A stretch of 64,000 nucleotides of DNA, from assembly GCF_004022485.1 (NCBI RefSeq), contig NZ_CP034951.1:3472001-3536000 (forward strand), written 5' to 3'. Positions within the stretch are counted from its first letter, which is position 1. Each line of letters begins with the position of its first letter. Made by a program: the position numbers and the translations under genes. The DNA is from Aequorivita sp. H23M31. GTDB taxonomy: Bacteria > Bacteroidota > Bacteroidia > Flavobacteriales > Flavobacteriaceae. Positions 46,501 through 54,618 of this stretch are shown here, piece after piece. A model generated the notes under the pieces. That model did no database searches. It was not told the origin of the DNA and was given only the letters and a program-made list of their open reading frames with translations.

Positions 46501-49500
46501 GACCTATCGCTGCTGGAACAACTGCCAATGCCAGTGCCATTGGGGTTCAGGATCAGGATTGTGTCGCTTATGCTACACTGGAATCTCCAATGATCTGCCC
46601 ACCATCCAATGACGATTGTGACAACGCTGTGCAGTTGGCTTGTGGTCAACCAATAACCGGTAGTACCGTCAATGCGACTGCTTCTGGTCTTCCAGCCACA
46701 TGTAACGGCTATACCTCATCTTCTGCACTTGATGTATTTTATAGTTTTGAGGCAGATGGTTCAAGTAGCTATACCGTTTCATTAAATGCAGTTGAAGGTT
46801 CATTCTTTGATGGTGTCCTTTATGTATATTCAGGTTCCTGTGGAGAGCTTACCAATATTGACTGCTCCGATTCGGGCAACCCCGAGACAATAACCTTGGA
46901 GGCTCCAGAGGCTGGAACTTACACCGTTAGACTATACCGTTATTCAGGAACAGGCGAATTCACGCTCGGATTGGAATGCTCTTCTGCTCCAGAATGTGTT
47001 GCTCCAGAACTTACGCTTACAGCAAAGGATGCCAATGGTGATGCAATAGAATGTCTTGAAATTGGAGGTGAATATTACGTTCTTGCCACGCTCTCAGGGG
47101 GTGAAGGAAACACATCCTATAATGTTGCGGTAAATGATTTCGACTTTGTTGAAGTGCCCGCTGGTGGCTCTGCCACTTTTGGTCCCATTGATGCGGATAC
47201 TATGGCAAATGCCAGTGCCATAGGTGTGCAGGACGGAGATTGCGTGGCCTATGCAACCCTTAATGCTCCTGTTACCTGTGCCCCGGCCAACGACGACTGT
47301 CTGGATGCAATAATGCTCTCCTGCGATGATTCCGTTGAGGGAACTACCTATGGTGCCACTTACAGTGGACTGACCGATGGCTGTACCTCACGTTCAACGG
47401 GAGACGTTTTCTATACACTTGCTGTTGAGGCAGGCAATGAATATACCGTAACTGTTATTGGTGAAGATTATGATGCCGTCCTAGCAATCTATAGTGGAAC
47501 TTGTGGTAGTTTAACTGAAATAGCCTGTGCGGACAATGGATTTAGTGCTGGTATGGCAGAAACCATTACCTGGACTGCTGATGCTACCGAAACCGTGGTT
47601 ATCAGAACTTACGATTGGAGTTCTTCTGCAGGAAGCTTTACTATTAGTGTTGAGTGTACTTCTGCTCCAGAATGTGTTGCTCCAGAATTGACTCTTACAG
47701 CACAGGATGCCAACGGTGGTCCTGTAGAATGTCTTGAGGTTGGTGGGGAGTATTACGTTCTTGCCTCGCTCTCAGGGGGTGAAGGAAACACATCCTATAA
47801 TGTTGCGGTAAATGATTTCGACTTTGTTGAAGTGCCCGCTGGTGGCTCTGCCACTTTTGGTCCCATTGATGCGGATACTATGGCAAATGCCAGTGCCATA
47901 GGTGTGCAGGACGGAGATTGCGTGGCCTATGCAACCCTTAATCCTCCTGTTACCTGCGCGCCAGACAACGATGATTGTACAGATGCAATGATGCTTTCTT
48001 GCGGTGATTCTGTTGAAGGAACTACTTATGGTGCTACTTATAGCGGTACCACAGATGGTTGTTCTTCCCGTACTTCTGGAGATGTTTTCTATACTCTTAA
48101 CGTAGAAGCGGGCAATGAATATACCGTAAGTGTTATTGGTGAAGATTATGATGCGGTCCTAGCAATCTATAGTGGAACTTGTGGTAGTTTAACTGAAATA
48201 GCCTGTGCGGACGATGGTTTCTCTGCAGGTATGGCAGAAACTATTACCTGGACTGCTGATGCTACCGAAACGGTAGTAATCAGAACCTACGATTGGAGTT
48301 CTTCTGCAGGAAGCTTCACTATCAGTGTGGATTGTACTCAAGGTGGAGGTTCTTGTGATGAGAATGCATTTGTTACCACCTGGAGGACTACCTCTGCAAA
48401 TGAGACCATTACCATTCCGACCTATTTGGGTGAAACCTATAACTATACTGTAGAATGGGGCGATGGCAGCAGCGATAGCAATGTGGGTGGCAATATTACC
48501 CATACATACGCAAATGCTGGAACCTATACTGTTTCTATCTGTGGTACTTTCCCCCGCATATATTTCAACAACACTGCTACCAGCAGAATGAAGTTGAGAT
48601 CTATCGAGCATTGGGGGACCAATGTATGGTCTTCCATGAACGGTGCATTTGCCGGAGCGGAGAATATGGTAAGTAATGCTACCGATATGCCAGATCTATC
48701 AATGGTTACCGATATGTACGGAATGTTCGCATATGCCAGATCCTTTAACGGAGATGCCAATTTTGGCAACTGGGATGTTGGCAATGTTACCAACATGGCC
48801 GGTATGTTTGGCGGTGCCTCAGTTTTCAACTACCCTATCGGGGGCTGGGACGTGGGCAGTGTGACCAATATGGCACAGATGTTCAATGGGGCCACCCTCT
48901 TCAATCAGGATCTTGGGGCCTGGAATGTTGCCAATGTTTCCAATATGGAAAGAATGTTCAGAACGGCAATGAGGTTCAACCAAGACATTGGCTCCTGGAA
49001 CGTTGGTAGCGTGACGGATATGAGCTATATGTTCTTTCACGCCAATAGGTTCGATCAGGACCTAGGTGGCTGGGACGTAGGCCAGGTCAACGATATGAGG
49101 AGAATGTTCAAGAACGTTACCCTGTCCAGGGACAATTACGATTCGCTGCTTAACGGATGGAGCTCACTACCTACGCTTAAGCAAGGCGTGACCTTCGACG
49201 GTGGCAACAGTAAGTACTGTGCGGGTGAGCCGGGCAGGATCACCCTGACCTCAAGTCCAAACAATTGGATCATTACTGACGGCGGAAAGGATTGTTCAAT
49301 CCCGTTCAATGGAGATAGGATAGATGAAAGTGCCACCATATTTGCAATTTCTTTGTACCCGAACCCCATGAAGGGACAGTTGAACCTGGGCAATCCCAAT
49401 AGTGCTGAGCTTGAGAGTGTTTCTATTTTTGATCTGACCGGTAGGTTGGTCCAAAAAGTAGAGCTCAACGGCCTCGCTACTGGAACTGTGATCGATGTTT

Positions 49501-49580
49501 CCAGACTATCAAGTGCCACTTATATGGTCTTGGTTAAGGGCAGGCAAGGACAGGCCACGGAATTGTTGATCAAGGAATAG
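43575..49580 (+). CDS. Giant T9SS-secreted multidomain adhesin (2001 aa)
   Basis: Signal peptide MKKLTFFLCAIFLTMVGFSH; an N-terminal PPC-like domain about 60-205; short Cys-rich linkers of the type PCDDGNPDTLGDSINENCEC (three variants); PPC-like domains; four Cys-flanked modules starting near 686, 914, 1140 and 1366, alternating with PPC-like domains (unit ~226 residues); a PKD-like domain near 1596; five DUF285-type repeats about 1696-1853; a T9SS type A sorting domain about 1922-2001. About 0.6 kb near 45.35-45.9 kb is nearly identical to 38.96-39.5 kb of adhesin 2, a second patch besides the 3' block. Expected at the cell surface or released; ligand unknown. Confidence 0.9.
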   Translation: MKKLTFFLCAIFLTMVGFSHGTEPYAGFVTATGDGNGTFSSYQGLAWSTMGQLNWIGTSESRVLAGPGDTCNDPAVITSLPFTVTDNTSNYGDDYGSGDRPPSAPNAVGNPSGSYLQGDDVVYAYTPSANGVINISVTNHDAWTGLFVFTGCPFASTVGGHTNSSAAVPLVVNGLTVSAGVTYYIVISTWPTPQSTPYTLTIEADVFDCPELEANFGDPCDDGNPDTLGDSINENCECEGIVPGPGADCSLAISLDCNGEPVTYDSIGSTATNTTTCSMGNAGLWFTFTGTGNTITINSSAPFDHEMSINSGSCESLTNIACKDGSTGAETYTMATSVAGQAYYVYIAHYASGNTTTEAITISLVCATSFDCPELEANFGDTCDLGGGETGVVNADCECEAVSCQNTTKYPFAAITPNPTGESTTISGCTYWSEYSEITGIIAGYDYQFDSVKAGVSAYVTVREGSVGGPVVAKGYGPLTVTAPSSANLFVHWNANAECGTATGCATSTVSCVSCATELDCEGVPGGPAQPGTPCDDGDPNTLNDVYDEDCNCAGVIPSPGDSCDLAIAISCDDEPATYSTANSVATNVTTCTMGSRGIWFSFEGTGADITVNSSATFDHEMSINTGSCEELVNIVCKDSSTGAESYTVATTVAGQMYYVYIAHYSSSGTTTGDITISLDCAVVPECVAPELTLTAQDANGGAIECLETGGEYYVLASLSGGEGNASYNVAVNDFDFVEVPADGSAVFGPIAAGTTANASAIGVQDQDCVAYATLTSPGICAPANDGCDGAVALVCGETITGSTVGATASGMDSTCNGYTSSSALDVFYTFEADGSSNYTITSDAVQGSFFDGVLYVYSGACGELSNIDCSDSGNPESITLEAPEAGTYTVRLYRYSGTGEFTLGLECSSAPECVAPELTLTAQDANGGAIECLETGGEYYVLASLSGGEGNASYNVAVNDFDFVEVPADGSAVFGPIAAGTTANASAIGVQDQDCVAYATLESPMICPPSNDDCDNAVQLACGQPITGSTVNATASGLPATCNGYTSSSALDVFYSFEADGSSSYTVSLNAVEGSFFDGVLYVYSGSCGELTNIDCSDSGNPETITLEAPEAGTYTVRLYRYSGTGEFTLGLECSSAPECVAPELTLTAKDANGDAIECLEIGGEYYVLATLSGGEGNTSYNVAVNDFDFVEVPAGGSATFGPIDADTMANASAIGVQDGDCVAYATLNAPVTCAPANDDCLDAIMLSCDDSVEGTTYGATYSGLTDGCTSRSTGDVFYTLAVEAGNEYTVTVIGEDYDAVLAIYSGTCGSLTEIACADNGFSAGMAETITWTADATETVVIRTYDWSSSAGSFTISVECTSAPECVAPELTLTAQDANGGPVECLEVGGEYYVLASLSGGEGNTSYNVAVNDFDFVEVPAGGSATFGPIDADTMANASAIGVQDGDCVAYATLNPPVTCAPDNDDCTDAMMLSCGDSVEGTTYGATYSGTTDGCSSRTSGDVFYTLNVEAGNEYTVSVIGEDYDAVLAIYSGTCGSLTEIACADDGFSAGMAETITWTADATETVVIRTYDWSSSAGSFTISVDCTQGGGSCDENAFVTTWRTTSANETITIPTYLGETYNYTVEWGDGSSDSNVGGNITHTYANAGTYTVSICGTFPRIYFNNTATSRMKLRSIEHWGTNVWSSMNGAFAGAENMVSNATDMPDLSMVTDMYGMFAYARSFNGDANFGNWDVGNVTNMAGMFGGASVFNYPIGGWDVGSVTNMAQMFNGATLFNQDLGAWNVANVSNMERMFRTAMRFNQDIGSWNVGSVTDMSYMFFHANRFDQDLGGWDVGQVNDMRRMFKNVTLSRDNYDSLLNGWSSLPTLKQGVTFDGGNSKYCAGEPGRITLTSSPNNWIITDGGKDCSIPFNGDRIDESATIFAISLYPNPMKGQLNLGNPNSAELESVSIFDLTGRLVQKVELNGLATGTVIDVSRLSSATYMVLVKGRQGQATELLIKE

Positions 49581-49612
49581 GACTAACCAATCTTAATCCA
49601 AATGCCAAAGAG

Positions 49613-49640
49613 CCCTCCCTCTAAAAATGGGAGGGTTTTT
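49613..49640 (+). terminator. Intrinsic terminator of adhesin 3
   Basis: Arms CCCTCCC / GGGAGGG and five Ts; the group II intron begins at or within six bases of its T run. Confidence 0.88.
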
Positions 49641-50057
49641 GTTTGCTATGCATGTTCATTATCTATAGGGTTAAAGTCCCGAACGAGCTTATTTTGACGA
49701 GAACCGTTAGTTGAGGGGAAAGGTCTTTGCCGTGAGGTAATCCCGATAGCTATCGGAAGAAAGAAGCCTAAAACAAAAGTCGGTACCAACGAACACAAAC
49801 TGCATACTAAGGCTTGCCCGGAGGGTTATGTGGCAATAGACACAGACGCCCGAAAGTCGTCCATAATTCAGGGTAGTAAATGCAGTGGTATTGACTGGAA
49901 GATAATGGACTTAACGTAGGAGGTCTCCAGCCCGAGAGGGGTGGAGAAGTCAGCAGAGGCCATAGTACCGGTACCGGTATAAGTATTGGGTAACGCCAAT
50001 ATAGGGAAGGGCCGAATTTTCAATTAAGGAGCAGTAGTTCTGTAAATCGTAACATCT

Positions 50058-51494
50058 ATGATGAAGCCAGAAAAATACGAAAGCTCTCAGATGGGTCTTT
50101 TTGACGAATGGGAGTGTAACCAAACGGTGGAAGGCACTGACATATTCAGTGTCCGAAGCGGTCTGGTAAGGCGTGAGTGGCTGTCGAGGTGCAGAAAAGA
50201 ACGAGCCTTGACCCAAGATTTGATGAGTGAGATAGCGGACTTAAAGAATCTTGATACCGCATTGCGGAAAGTAATCAGTAACAAGGGCAGTGCAGGCATT
50301 GACGGAATAAACGTTGAAGAATTAGGGGGTGGTTTTCCACCCACTACCAAGGACTTCAACACCAGTTAATGGCAGGCACCTATCAGGTTACGGCAGTTAA
50401 AGAGGTATTGATAACCAAACCGAACGGCGGTAAACGCCAGTTCGGCATCCCACGGTTAAAGACCGCTTGGTACAACAATCTATAAGCCAAGTATTGTCAA
50501 AACGCTATGGCCCCACATTCTCAGACCCCAGCTACGGCTTTCGCCCCAAGCGCAATGCCCATCAGGCACTGCGCAAAGCAGGTGGTTATGTAGCAGAGGG
50601 CAAGAATAGGAGCGTCGATATAGACTTGGCGAAATTCTTTGACGAAGTGAACCACGATTGTTTGCTGTGGCAGCTAAGCACCCGTATTGGCGACAAGAAA
50701 GTGCTTAAACTGATTGGGAAATTCCTTCGGACAGGAATGTTGAGCGGAGGAATGACCAGTCAGCGGGTAAATGGGACGCCACAGGGCATTCCGTTGTCCC
50801 CGCTACTGTCCAATATCGTTTTAGACGAACGGGACAAGGAACTGGAGCGAAGAGGACACGGTTTTGTGCGATATGCCGAGGACATTATTATCATGGTCGG
50901 GAGCGAACTGGCATCAGAACGAGTGATGAAAAGCCCTTCAGAGTTTATCGAAAACCGAATGCGGCTAAAGATAAACAAAGAAAAGAGCCAAATCATCCGA
51001 CCTTATCAACTCAGTTTTCCTGGACATAGCATTTTAATGGACGGAAGTTTAGGACTGATCCGAAAGAGCTTACAACGCTTCAAGGCGAAACTTAAACAGC
51101 TTACCAAACGCAACAGGGGCATCAGCTTTGAGCAAATGATAAGTGAATTAAACCCTGTTCTTCGGTTGGCTGAACTACTTCAAATATGCAAAAATGAGAA
51201 ACCGTTTAGGCGGAACAGAAGCTTGGCTGCGTCGGAGATTAAGGTGCTACCGTTTAAAACAATGCAAACGGGCATTGGGCAAGGTTTTTGACAAAATTGG
51301 GCGTCCCCTGGAACCGAAGTTGGACAACAGCAGGAAGTTCCAGAGGATGGTTTAGGTTGTCAATGACCCACACTGCACACGAGGGAATGAACCTGAAATG
51401 GTTCAAGAAAAGGGGATTGTATAGTTTAACAGCCAATTACGGTTCACCATTGAGAAAACCGCCTAATACGAGAGACGTACGTTGGGTGGTGTGA
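50058..51494 (+). pseudogene. Group II intron reverse transcriptase/maturase, multiply frameshifted
   Basis: Pieces of one LtrA-like protein lie in different frames: RT0-RT1 (ALRKVISNKGSAGIDGINVEEL) up to about 50330, then AGTYQVTAVKEV..KPNGGKRQFGIP (from 50369), then DRLVQQSISQVL to the RT core (from about 50450: YGFRPKRNAHQAL, DIDLAKFFDEVNH, GTPQGIPLSPLLSN), then GWLNYFKYAKMRNR (from 51164) and finally KWFKKRGLYSLTANY. At least four shifts are needed. In addition the catalytic YADD box reads YAED. The protein is therefore very probably inactive. Confidence 0.9.
51457..51490 (+). ncRNA. Group II intron domain V
   Basis: ACCGCC pairs with GGTGGT, inner arms TACG / CGTA close a short AGAGA loop, with a two-base CG bulge and the CGC triad at 51460-51462, as in domain V. 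Its pairing looks intact although the maturase is decayed. Confidence 0.8.
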
Positions 51495-51712
51495 GATGAC
51501 ATCAAAGTTAGGAATGATCACCTACCTTTGCTTCCTACTCGATTGTTTGTCGTTGTTACTACTTTTAGTAGCTCTTTGCGTACTGAAACCTATTTAGGTA
51601 AATAGCGTCCTATCTAATTTTATTTAAACCGGAATAAATTTTCCCAGAATCATGTTGGTAGGAATTTCCTTTCTAAATAGGCGAAATACTTAATAAAAGG
51701 GGAAAAACCCTC

Positions 51713-51743
51713 TTGTCTTGAATAAAGATATATTACATCTTTG
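51713..51743 (+). promoter_or_regulatory. Promoter of small RNA 1 (TTG-N20-CATCTTTG)
   Basis: TTG 51713-51715, CATCTTTG 51736-51743. Upstream AAATACTTAATAA..GGGG..ACCCTC is shared with unit 3. Confidence 0.6.
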
Positions 51744-51749
51744 TTTTAC

Positions 51750-51827
51750 TTTATAATTAATTGGGGAGTTAACATAAAGTTGAGTTTAAGAAAAGGTTGT
51801 TTGTGAAAGCATTCAACCTTTTTTTTT
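51750..51827 (+). ncRNA. Candidate small RNA 1, about 78 nt
   Basis: Between the promoter above and an intrinsic terminator (AAAGGTTG / CAACCTTT plus nine Ts, 51792-51827). The body begins with a stem ACTTTAT / ATAAAGT whose loop contains AATTAATTGGGGAGTTAAC. The first 36 nt from ACTTTAT are identical in unit 2. No ORF. No known family recognised. Confidence 0.6.
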
Positions 51828-52218
51828 CAATTTCAAAGTAAATAATTAATCCTGCTTCGCTCTCAAAAATTCAAATATGTGTTATAGTATCAAAAGCATT
51901 TCTTTTTTTATTATTAAAAAAAAGTTGTGATAATTCAAAATTCGACTATGAGATTCTATAATTCACATTTTGGTTGATCCCAAATTGCGATTTTTCGTAA
52001 ATAGAAATTCCATACGCCAGCTAAGATTCTGGCTCTTGGCGAACCTTCCAATCTATTTTGAATATTTTTAGGACCCACTCTTGCTTCACTAGGGCAATGA
52101 GATCTTTTGGATTTGACCGTAGAATCAAGATTTTCCTCAGATGCGGATGATGAGAAAAATTAATACCTTCTATTTTTGCTAATGGGGAAAAACCTAGGGA
52201 ATTAGAGGAAAAATCCTC

Positions 52219-52249
52219 TTGATTCGAGATGAGGTTTATTGCATCTTTG
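52219..52249 (+). promoter_or_regulatory. Promoter of small RNA 2 (TTG-N20-CATCTTTG)
   Basis: TTG 52219-52221 and CATCTTTG 52242-52249, again with 20-nt spacing and an upstream ATCCTC. Confidence 0.6.
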
Positions 52250-52255
52250 TTATAC

Positions 52256-52332
52256 TTTATAATTAATTGGGGAGTTAACATAAAGTTGATTTGAAAAAAG
52301 GTCGCCTGGATAAATCGGGATGACCTTTTTTT
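52256..52332 (+). ncRNA. Candidate small RNA 2, about 77 nt
   Basis: Same 5' stem-loop with the GGGGAG loop as unit 1, then a different terminator hairpin with arms AAAAAAGGTC / GACCTTTTTT. The conserved 5' part with divergent but functional terminators suggests selection on the 5' hairpin. Confidence 0.6.
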
Positions 52333-52704
52333 ATTCTTATACGTAATATTCCAAAATCATCAAATCACTGTATAGGCAAGATCCCTTTTACTTTGGTGTA
52401 TACATCGTTTTATATAATCAAATTTCATTTCTGGCAGAATTTGAATCAATAAAACGACCTCTTTTTTGAATACTGAACGTCTTTAAACTCCAAGAAAACT
52501 TTTAAAAGTAAAATAAAAGTTCTGACTACCGTGAAATTATTGATTTCAATTAGATGTCCTAAATTCAGAATTTTTTAATAACTCTGGATCCCAAATTGAA
52601 TTTCTTTAATATGTTAAGTGGACTAAATAAAAGCTGAGGAATAATAGATTTTTAAAAAAATTGCGAGATAGGAAAAATACTTAATAATATGGGGCAAATA
52701 CCTC

Positions 52705-52735
52705 TTGAGAATATTTGAAAAATGGGGCATCTTTG
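52705..52735 (+). promoter_or_regulatory. Promoter of small RNA 3 (TTG-N20-CATCTTTG)
   Basis: TTG 52705-52707 and CATCTTTG 52728-52735; 20-nt spacing for the third time. Confidence 0.6.
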
Positions 52736-52741
52736 TGAGGC

Positions 52742-52810
52742 TTATTAGATTAATGTGGTTTTTAAATATTAATGAATACAAAGGTTGCCCCTCGAATAGG
52801 CAACCATTTT
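52742..52810 (+). ncRNA. Candidate small RNA 3, about 69 nt
   Basis: Promoter as in units 1 and 2, but the body has diverged: the 5' stem is ATTAAT / ATTAAT and the loop has GTGGTTTTT. It ends in hairpin GGTTGCC / GGCAACC with a weaker T tail. Confidence 0.5.
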
Positions 52811-53001
52811 AATTGATATTTATCATCTTTTGTAGCTCTTAATAGAAAAAATAATTTTAATAAAAGCTTTTTATTTGATTTTTTTGGAAAAATTAGTCTT
52901 AACATTAATTCCAAACGATCGATTTGGGGAGATGAATATTTTATAAGTGGGATTAAGATTCGGAATAGAATTCTCGTTTGATGAAGTGTTAGTATTAGCC
53001 A

Positions 53002-53037
53002 AAATACCCTGTTCTTTATGAAGCAGGGTATTTTTAT
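53002..53037 (+). terminator. Terminator of a possible fourth, degenerate unit
   Basis: Arms AAATACCCTG / CAGGGTATTT plus Ts. About 75 nt upstream is GATTTGGGGAG, resembling the loop of units 1 and 2, but no clear promoter is seen. Confidence 0.7.
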
Positions 53038-53215
53038 TTTAATAATCTAAACTTAATTAAATACATTTTCTTGGGTTAAAAATGACTAGAAAAATCTCTC
53101 TTTTAACCCAAACCCTACTTGAATTTTCAATATAAAATGTTCGAAGGAAACTGGATATATTAAGAAATCTCTTTAATTTTGAAATCAAGCTATTTTATTT
53201 TTTTCAATAAATTTG

Positions 53216-54034
53216 CTACAATTGATTAATGGTTTTGCGAATCGCAACGAGATCGGTAAGTAACTTTTCCAGAAGATTTAAATTGAGCATATTGGCGCCA
53301 TCACTTTTGGCATGGGCAGGATCGAAATGAGTTTCAATAAAAATTCCATCCGCTCCAGTAGCAATTCCTGCTCTCGCAATAGTAGAAATCATTTCTGGCC
53401 TTCCTCCAGTAACACCAGCACTTTGATTGGGTTGCTGTAAGCTGTGCGTTACATCTAGTACAACAGGGGCAAACTGTTTCATTGTTGGGATCCCACGAAA
53501 ATCCACAATCATGTCTTGATAGCCAAACATAGTCCCGCGATCAGTTATAAGTATCTGGTTGTTTTTGCAATCTGTTACCTTGGTAACGGCATATTTCATG
53601 CTCTCGGGACTCATGAATTGACCTTTTTTTAAGTTTACTACTTTCCCTGTTTCCGCAGCTGCAACCACCAAATCTGTTTGTCGAACTAGAAATGCTGGAA
53701 TTTGCAAAACATCCACATATTCTGCTGCCATAGAGGCGTCACTAACATCATGAATATCCGTAACCGTTGGAACATTAAAGGTTTCGGAAACTTTCTTTAG
53801 GATTTTTAATGCTTTTTCATCACCAATACCCGTGAAGCTATCTATACGGCTTCGATTGGCTTTTTTGAAGCTTCCCTTAAAAATGTATGGTATTCCCAGT
53901 TTATCAGTAATTGTAACAATTTTTTCAGCGATATGCAGGGCCATTTCCTCACCTTCGATCGCGCAGGGGCCTGCGAGAAGAAAAAAGTTATTGGAGGTTG
54001 CATGTTTTATCTTAGGAATGAGCGCTAGTTTCAT
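53216..54034 (-). CDS. kdsA: 3-deoxy-D-manno-octulosonate-8-phosphate synthase
   Basis: It condenses arabinose-5-phosphate and PEP to Kdo-8-phosphate, the first committed step to Kdo for LPS. The 272 residues match. Motifs include FFLLAGPCAIEG, FKGSFKKANRSRIDSFTG, TDIHDVSD, LQIPAFLVRQTDL and the substrate loop DVTHSLQQPNQSAGVTGG. An Asn in place of the metal Cys (LLAGPCAIEG has Cys) was not found, so the metal-dependent class is more likely. waaA, two steps later, is at the left end of the window. Confidence 0.95.
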   Translation of the reverse strand: MKLALIPKIKHATSNNFFLLAGPCAIEGEEMALHIAEKIVTITDKLGIPYIFKGSFKKANRSRIDSFTGIGDEKALKILKKVSETFNVPTVTDIHDVSDASMAAEYVDVLQIPAFLVRQTDLVVAAAETGKVVNLKKGQFMSPESMKYAVTKVTDCKNNQILITDRGTMFGYQDMIVDFRGIPTMKQFAPVVLDVTHSLQQPNQSAGVTGGRPEMISTIARAGIATGADGIFIETHFDPAHAKSDGANMLNLNLLEKLLTDLVAIRKTINQL

Positions 54035-54574
54035 TTTGCTGGATTAATTAATTTCTCTCTGGTTCTCGTTAATTACGAATTGGGCAATGGGTATTTATTT
54101 AAAATAACGACGATTGCAACCCCACATAATCTAGATGGTTGTCAATTATTTAATTCTGAAAAATAAGTACTTAAATTTCAATCCACCAAAGGTAATCAAC
54201 TTATTTAAAACGATTGCGCGCGAGTTTCTTTTAAGACTCGCAGATATAGGAGAAAAAGAGGTCTTAGGTATTATACCGAACGGCACTACCGTCAATATGA
54301 GATATTCCAGAACAAATTGCAGGAACCACTGTTTTCTATATTAATGAAGCTACCAATAACTTTCCAATCGCCACCACAAGCGATAGGAATATATATTGTC
54401 TTTAATTATTTATTAATAAAATAATTGCCAGAAGAGTCATTTTATTTGATTGTTCATCAAGACGTTTGGACATTTGTATTGGAGAAGATAAACTTTCAAA
54501 CCTTGGAAAACACCAACATTTTTAGCTCCTATATTGCATATCTTTTTTTCTAACGAATCCCCAATACTCGATCT
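54035..54574. other. Intergenic stretch without a recognisable gene
   Basis: AT-rich, with no supported coding region or clear repeat. Short open frames in it have no recognisable product. The only clear feature is the promoter at its right end. Confidence 0.6.
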
Positions 54575-54601
54575 TTGTTAAAAAAGAATAAACTATATTT
54601 G
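54575..54601 (+). promoter_or_regulatory. Promoter of the wza-wzc pair (TTG-N16-TATATTTG)
   Basis: TTG 54575-54577 and TATATTTG 54594-54601, 16 nt apart, slightly tighter than the usual 17-23. It lies 17 nt before the wza-like start. Confidence 0.6.
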
Positions 54602-54618
54602 TCGCAAAAAGTTTTTTT

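Larger units (their letters stand above)
49641..51543 (+). mobile_element. Group II intron with decayed maturase gene
   Basis: The 5' part contains typical intron RNA sequence (CTATAGGGTTAAAGTCCCGA, GACGAGAACCGTTAG), then a maturase/reverse transcriptase frame and, at the 3' end, domain V (51457-51490) and a domain VI-like hairpin ending CCTACTCGAT. The 3' end is well placed near 51543. The 5' end is less sure: GTTTGC at 49641-49646 also follows the adhesin 2 terminator where no intron exists, so the intron may start at 49647 or be slightly truncated. It stands directly behind a transcription terminator. Confidence 0.85.
51544..53215. other. 1.7-kb non-coding region carrying the small-RNA units
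   Basis: No credible protein gene on either strand. It holds the three promoter-to-terminator units listed below, a possible fourth ending at 53037, and repeats of GATCCCAAATTG (near 51976 and 52589). The rest is AT-rich. Confidence 0.7.

Noticed and set aside
49641-51543. Active retroelement such as a DGR or retron
   Set aside because: The reverse transcriptase pieces, domain V and 3' end fit a group II intron; no template/variable repeat pair or retron RNA is seen, although adhesin genes are adjacent.
52021-52281. Minus-strand 86-residue frame in the small-RNA region
   Set aside because: Its start lies inside small RNA 2, no motif or family is visible, and no promoter or terminator supports it. 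A decayed gene fragment cannot be fully excluded.
54135-54344. 69-residue frame before the wza-like gene
   Set aside because: Composition and motifs do not suggest a protein; no promoter close to its start.
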